Below, in pieces: positions 62,130 to 64,000 of a stretch of 64,000 nt of DNA; the first letter of the stretch is position 1, and each line of letters begins with the position of its first letter. Where the stretch lies: the NCBI RefSeq assembly GCF_052324685.1, contig NC_135223.1, positions 17,843,122-17,907,121 of the forward strand, in the 5' to 3' direction. The notes under the pieces were generated by a model. The model saw only the letters and a program-made list of their open reading frames with translations, made no database searches and was not told where the DNA came from. A program made the translations under genes and the position numbers. Source of the stretch: Brachyhypopomus gauderio (lineage: Eukaryota > Chordata > Actinopteri > Gymnotiformes > Hypopomidae).

Positions 62130-64000
62130 GTAAGAGTTGAGCCCCAGTGAGTCCTCAACACTCCAGACGTGGCCTCCTCCACTTCTTCTGTCCACTCTAA
62201 GCTTGGGAGAACAAGCTGTAAAACTGCAGTGCAATTCAACCTGCATGCAGTGTGCAGACTCACATGTGAGTTATGAGAGTGTGGATAGGTGCACCATCAG
62301 TGTGTACAGTAGAAGATCATGATTCCATGATCAGTGTTCAGTACGAGGTGTAAGGAAGTGCTTGTCTACACTTTTAAATCGTCTGTGAGGTTCCACCATC
62401 AAGGCCATAATCCTTGGTTTCCATGTTGTGTTCCTGGAAGAGGCATGAAGAACAGACGGGCCTTGTCCATACGGACCTTGTCCATACGGGCCTTGTCCAT
62501 ACGGGCCATGTCCAGACGGGCCATGTCCAGACGGGCCTTGTCCAGACGGGCCTTGTCCAGACTGGCTCTGTCCAGACTGGCTCTGTCCAGACGGGCCCTG
62601 TTTAGATGGGCCCTGTCCAGACGGGCCCTGTCCAGACGGGCCTTGTCCAGACAGGCCCTGTCCAGTCGGGCTCTATCCAGGGCTCAGCCACCTTTACCAA
62701 ACCTAATTTCTTGCTGTATGAACCTCTAAATCTCACACGGTGTTCAGAGGAAATAAATTATTAGAAATTATTATGCATATTATAATTTTTTTAACTGTAT
62801 TACATTACCTGTGTGTATCTTTGATAAGCCAGCCTGATTCTGGTGTATTTCAGCACTGGAACCTTTTCTGTACCCTTTCTATTCACATGTCTAAAACTGT
62901 TGTGTGCATTCATACAACTAGAGAATACCTGTAAGATCTATTTAAGATAAACCATAGCAATGTGAACCTTAGTAACCGAATTCGAAATGAGCCCGTTCTG
63001 AGATTTTCCCACACACTCAGACATATCCTTTGCAAAATATGCATGGAAAGCAGCAGACATGGAGAGTTGCACTGAGTGGTGTTTGTGTAAAGGGGGAGGA
63101 GAGTCCGAGGAGAGGAATGCGGTGTGTGTGTGTGTGTGTGTGTCTCTCCTCAGCCCCCCCAACACCCCCGCACGTGTATCATCAGTTCACTAGTTCAACC
63201 ATGACCTCATCACGGCCGTCATTTGAACCCTGGGCCACAGCAGCACGCAGTACTCAAAATGAACCCAGTCCAGTAAAAGGAGTTCTTCTGTATCTATCCT
63301 AATGAACGCATACCTCTGTAACGTGTACGTGTAATCATTCAACAAAAGGGTTACCTGCTGAATAGTGTTCAGGCATTCAGACTCCTACTCTGCCCAGTTA
63401 CTGACCTTTCAGAACCAATGATGTAGTTCCAAACGGGGCAAGTACTGCCTCCCATACAAAACTCTCATATAAAATATTTCCAATAAGAGGTTATGCAAAC
63501 AAAATTCATTTAAAGTTCATGTCTCATATTTATCTTTAAACTACCTTTCGCTTGGTTTTGCAATTAAGTTATCTTTAACTTTATAGCCCTAATCAGTTGC
63601 AGATTTTATACATAGCTGCCATTTACAGCTGTATGAAGCTGCATATACCTTTTGTAGGATCAATAATAGTACATTATCAATTTTCAACACATCTATTCCC
63701 CCACTTAATCCCTGAACCTCGACTTCTCTCCATCTGGATGCTACCCTGATAAGCTTTATGAAAGTAAGATGATCCTTTCTACAAAAGGCATACCCAAAGT
63801 TTGTTTAACTGTAATGCTGATGGTGTTGAAATGGCTGGGTGAGGAACACCTGAGGTGGTGTCTGCTTCCTCCATCTGAAACACATTTCAAGGCCTGTAGT
63901 AACATGTAACATGCTGGATTCTAGGCTGATACAGCAGTCTTGCTAATCCACAAAGTCGCTGAAAGCATCTCAATTTAAGAAATAAACAAGTAATTGATTA
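62130..64000. other. piezo2: piezo2 intron 2 (5' part)
   Basis: Contains a 15-bp minisatellite (62455-62680) and a short TG tract (63121-63142). The next piezo2 exon was looked for by its expected protein motif and not found before the right edge. Confidence 0.6.
62455..62680. repeat. minisatellite, 15-bp unit, about 15 copies
   Basis: The unit is near ACGGGCCTTGTCCAG with several variants (CATAC, ACTGGCTCTG). Because 15 is a multiple of three, one frame gives a five-residue repeat (SRRAL-like). It lies in piezo2 intron 2. Confidence 0.93.

Noticed and set aside
62334..62729. 131-residue ORF with SRRAL repeats
   Set aside because: Translation of the 15-bp minisatellite in a piezo2 intron.

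Overview
The window is vertebrate nuclear DNA, most likely from a teleost fish. It has spliced genes with canonical GT/AG junctions, many (TG/CA)n microsatellites, and short non-autonomous DNA transposons with intact target-site duplications. The four proteins match vertebrate orthologues almost residue for residue in their conserved parts. The species cannot be named from the sequence alone. No prokaryotic, viral, CRISPR or RNA-gene feature was found.

Layout, all on the + strand and head to tail: (1) positions 353-15647, the 3' half of hecw1, a NEDD4-family HECT E3 ubiquitin ligase; 18 exons carry WW1, WW2, the linker and the complete HECT domain, with the 3' UTR to about 17870. (2) 18652-41018, complete stk17a (DRAK1, a DAP-kinase-family Ser/Thr kinase), seven coding exons and 408 residues. 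(3) 42807-46952, complete impa2 (inositol monophosphatase 2), eight coding exons and 282 residues. (4) From 50813, the first two coding exons of piezo2 (mechanosensitive channel); the gene runs off the right edge. I joined exons by hand using splice sites, phase continuity and family knowledge; every junction keeps frame.

The genes do not form a pathway. hecw1 acts in ubiquitination, stk17a in apoptosis-related signalling, impa2 in inositol recycling and piezo2 in touch sensing. HECW1-STK17A neighbour each other in human (chr 7), as IMPA2 and PIEZO2 lie near each other (chr 18); their fusion into one collinear block here is a synteny observation.

The rest is intron, UTR and spacer. It holds four minisatellites (25-, 29-, 47- and 15-bp units), about fifteen microsatellites, a PIF/Harbinger-like MITE, a hAT-like MITE with a perfect 8-bp duplication, and a roughly 1-kb element with long inverted repeats. 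No clearly new system is present. The most checkable oddities are a stk17a exon squeezed between two long UG tracts, a perfect 41-bp repeat beside TG tracts in two stk17a introns, and upstream ORFs before stk17a and piezo2, one of which overlaps the piezo2 start and stays open across the splice.
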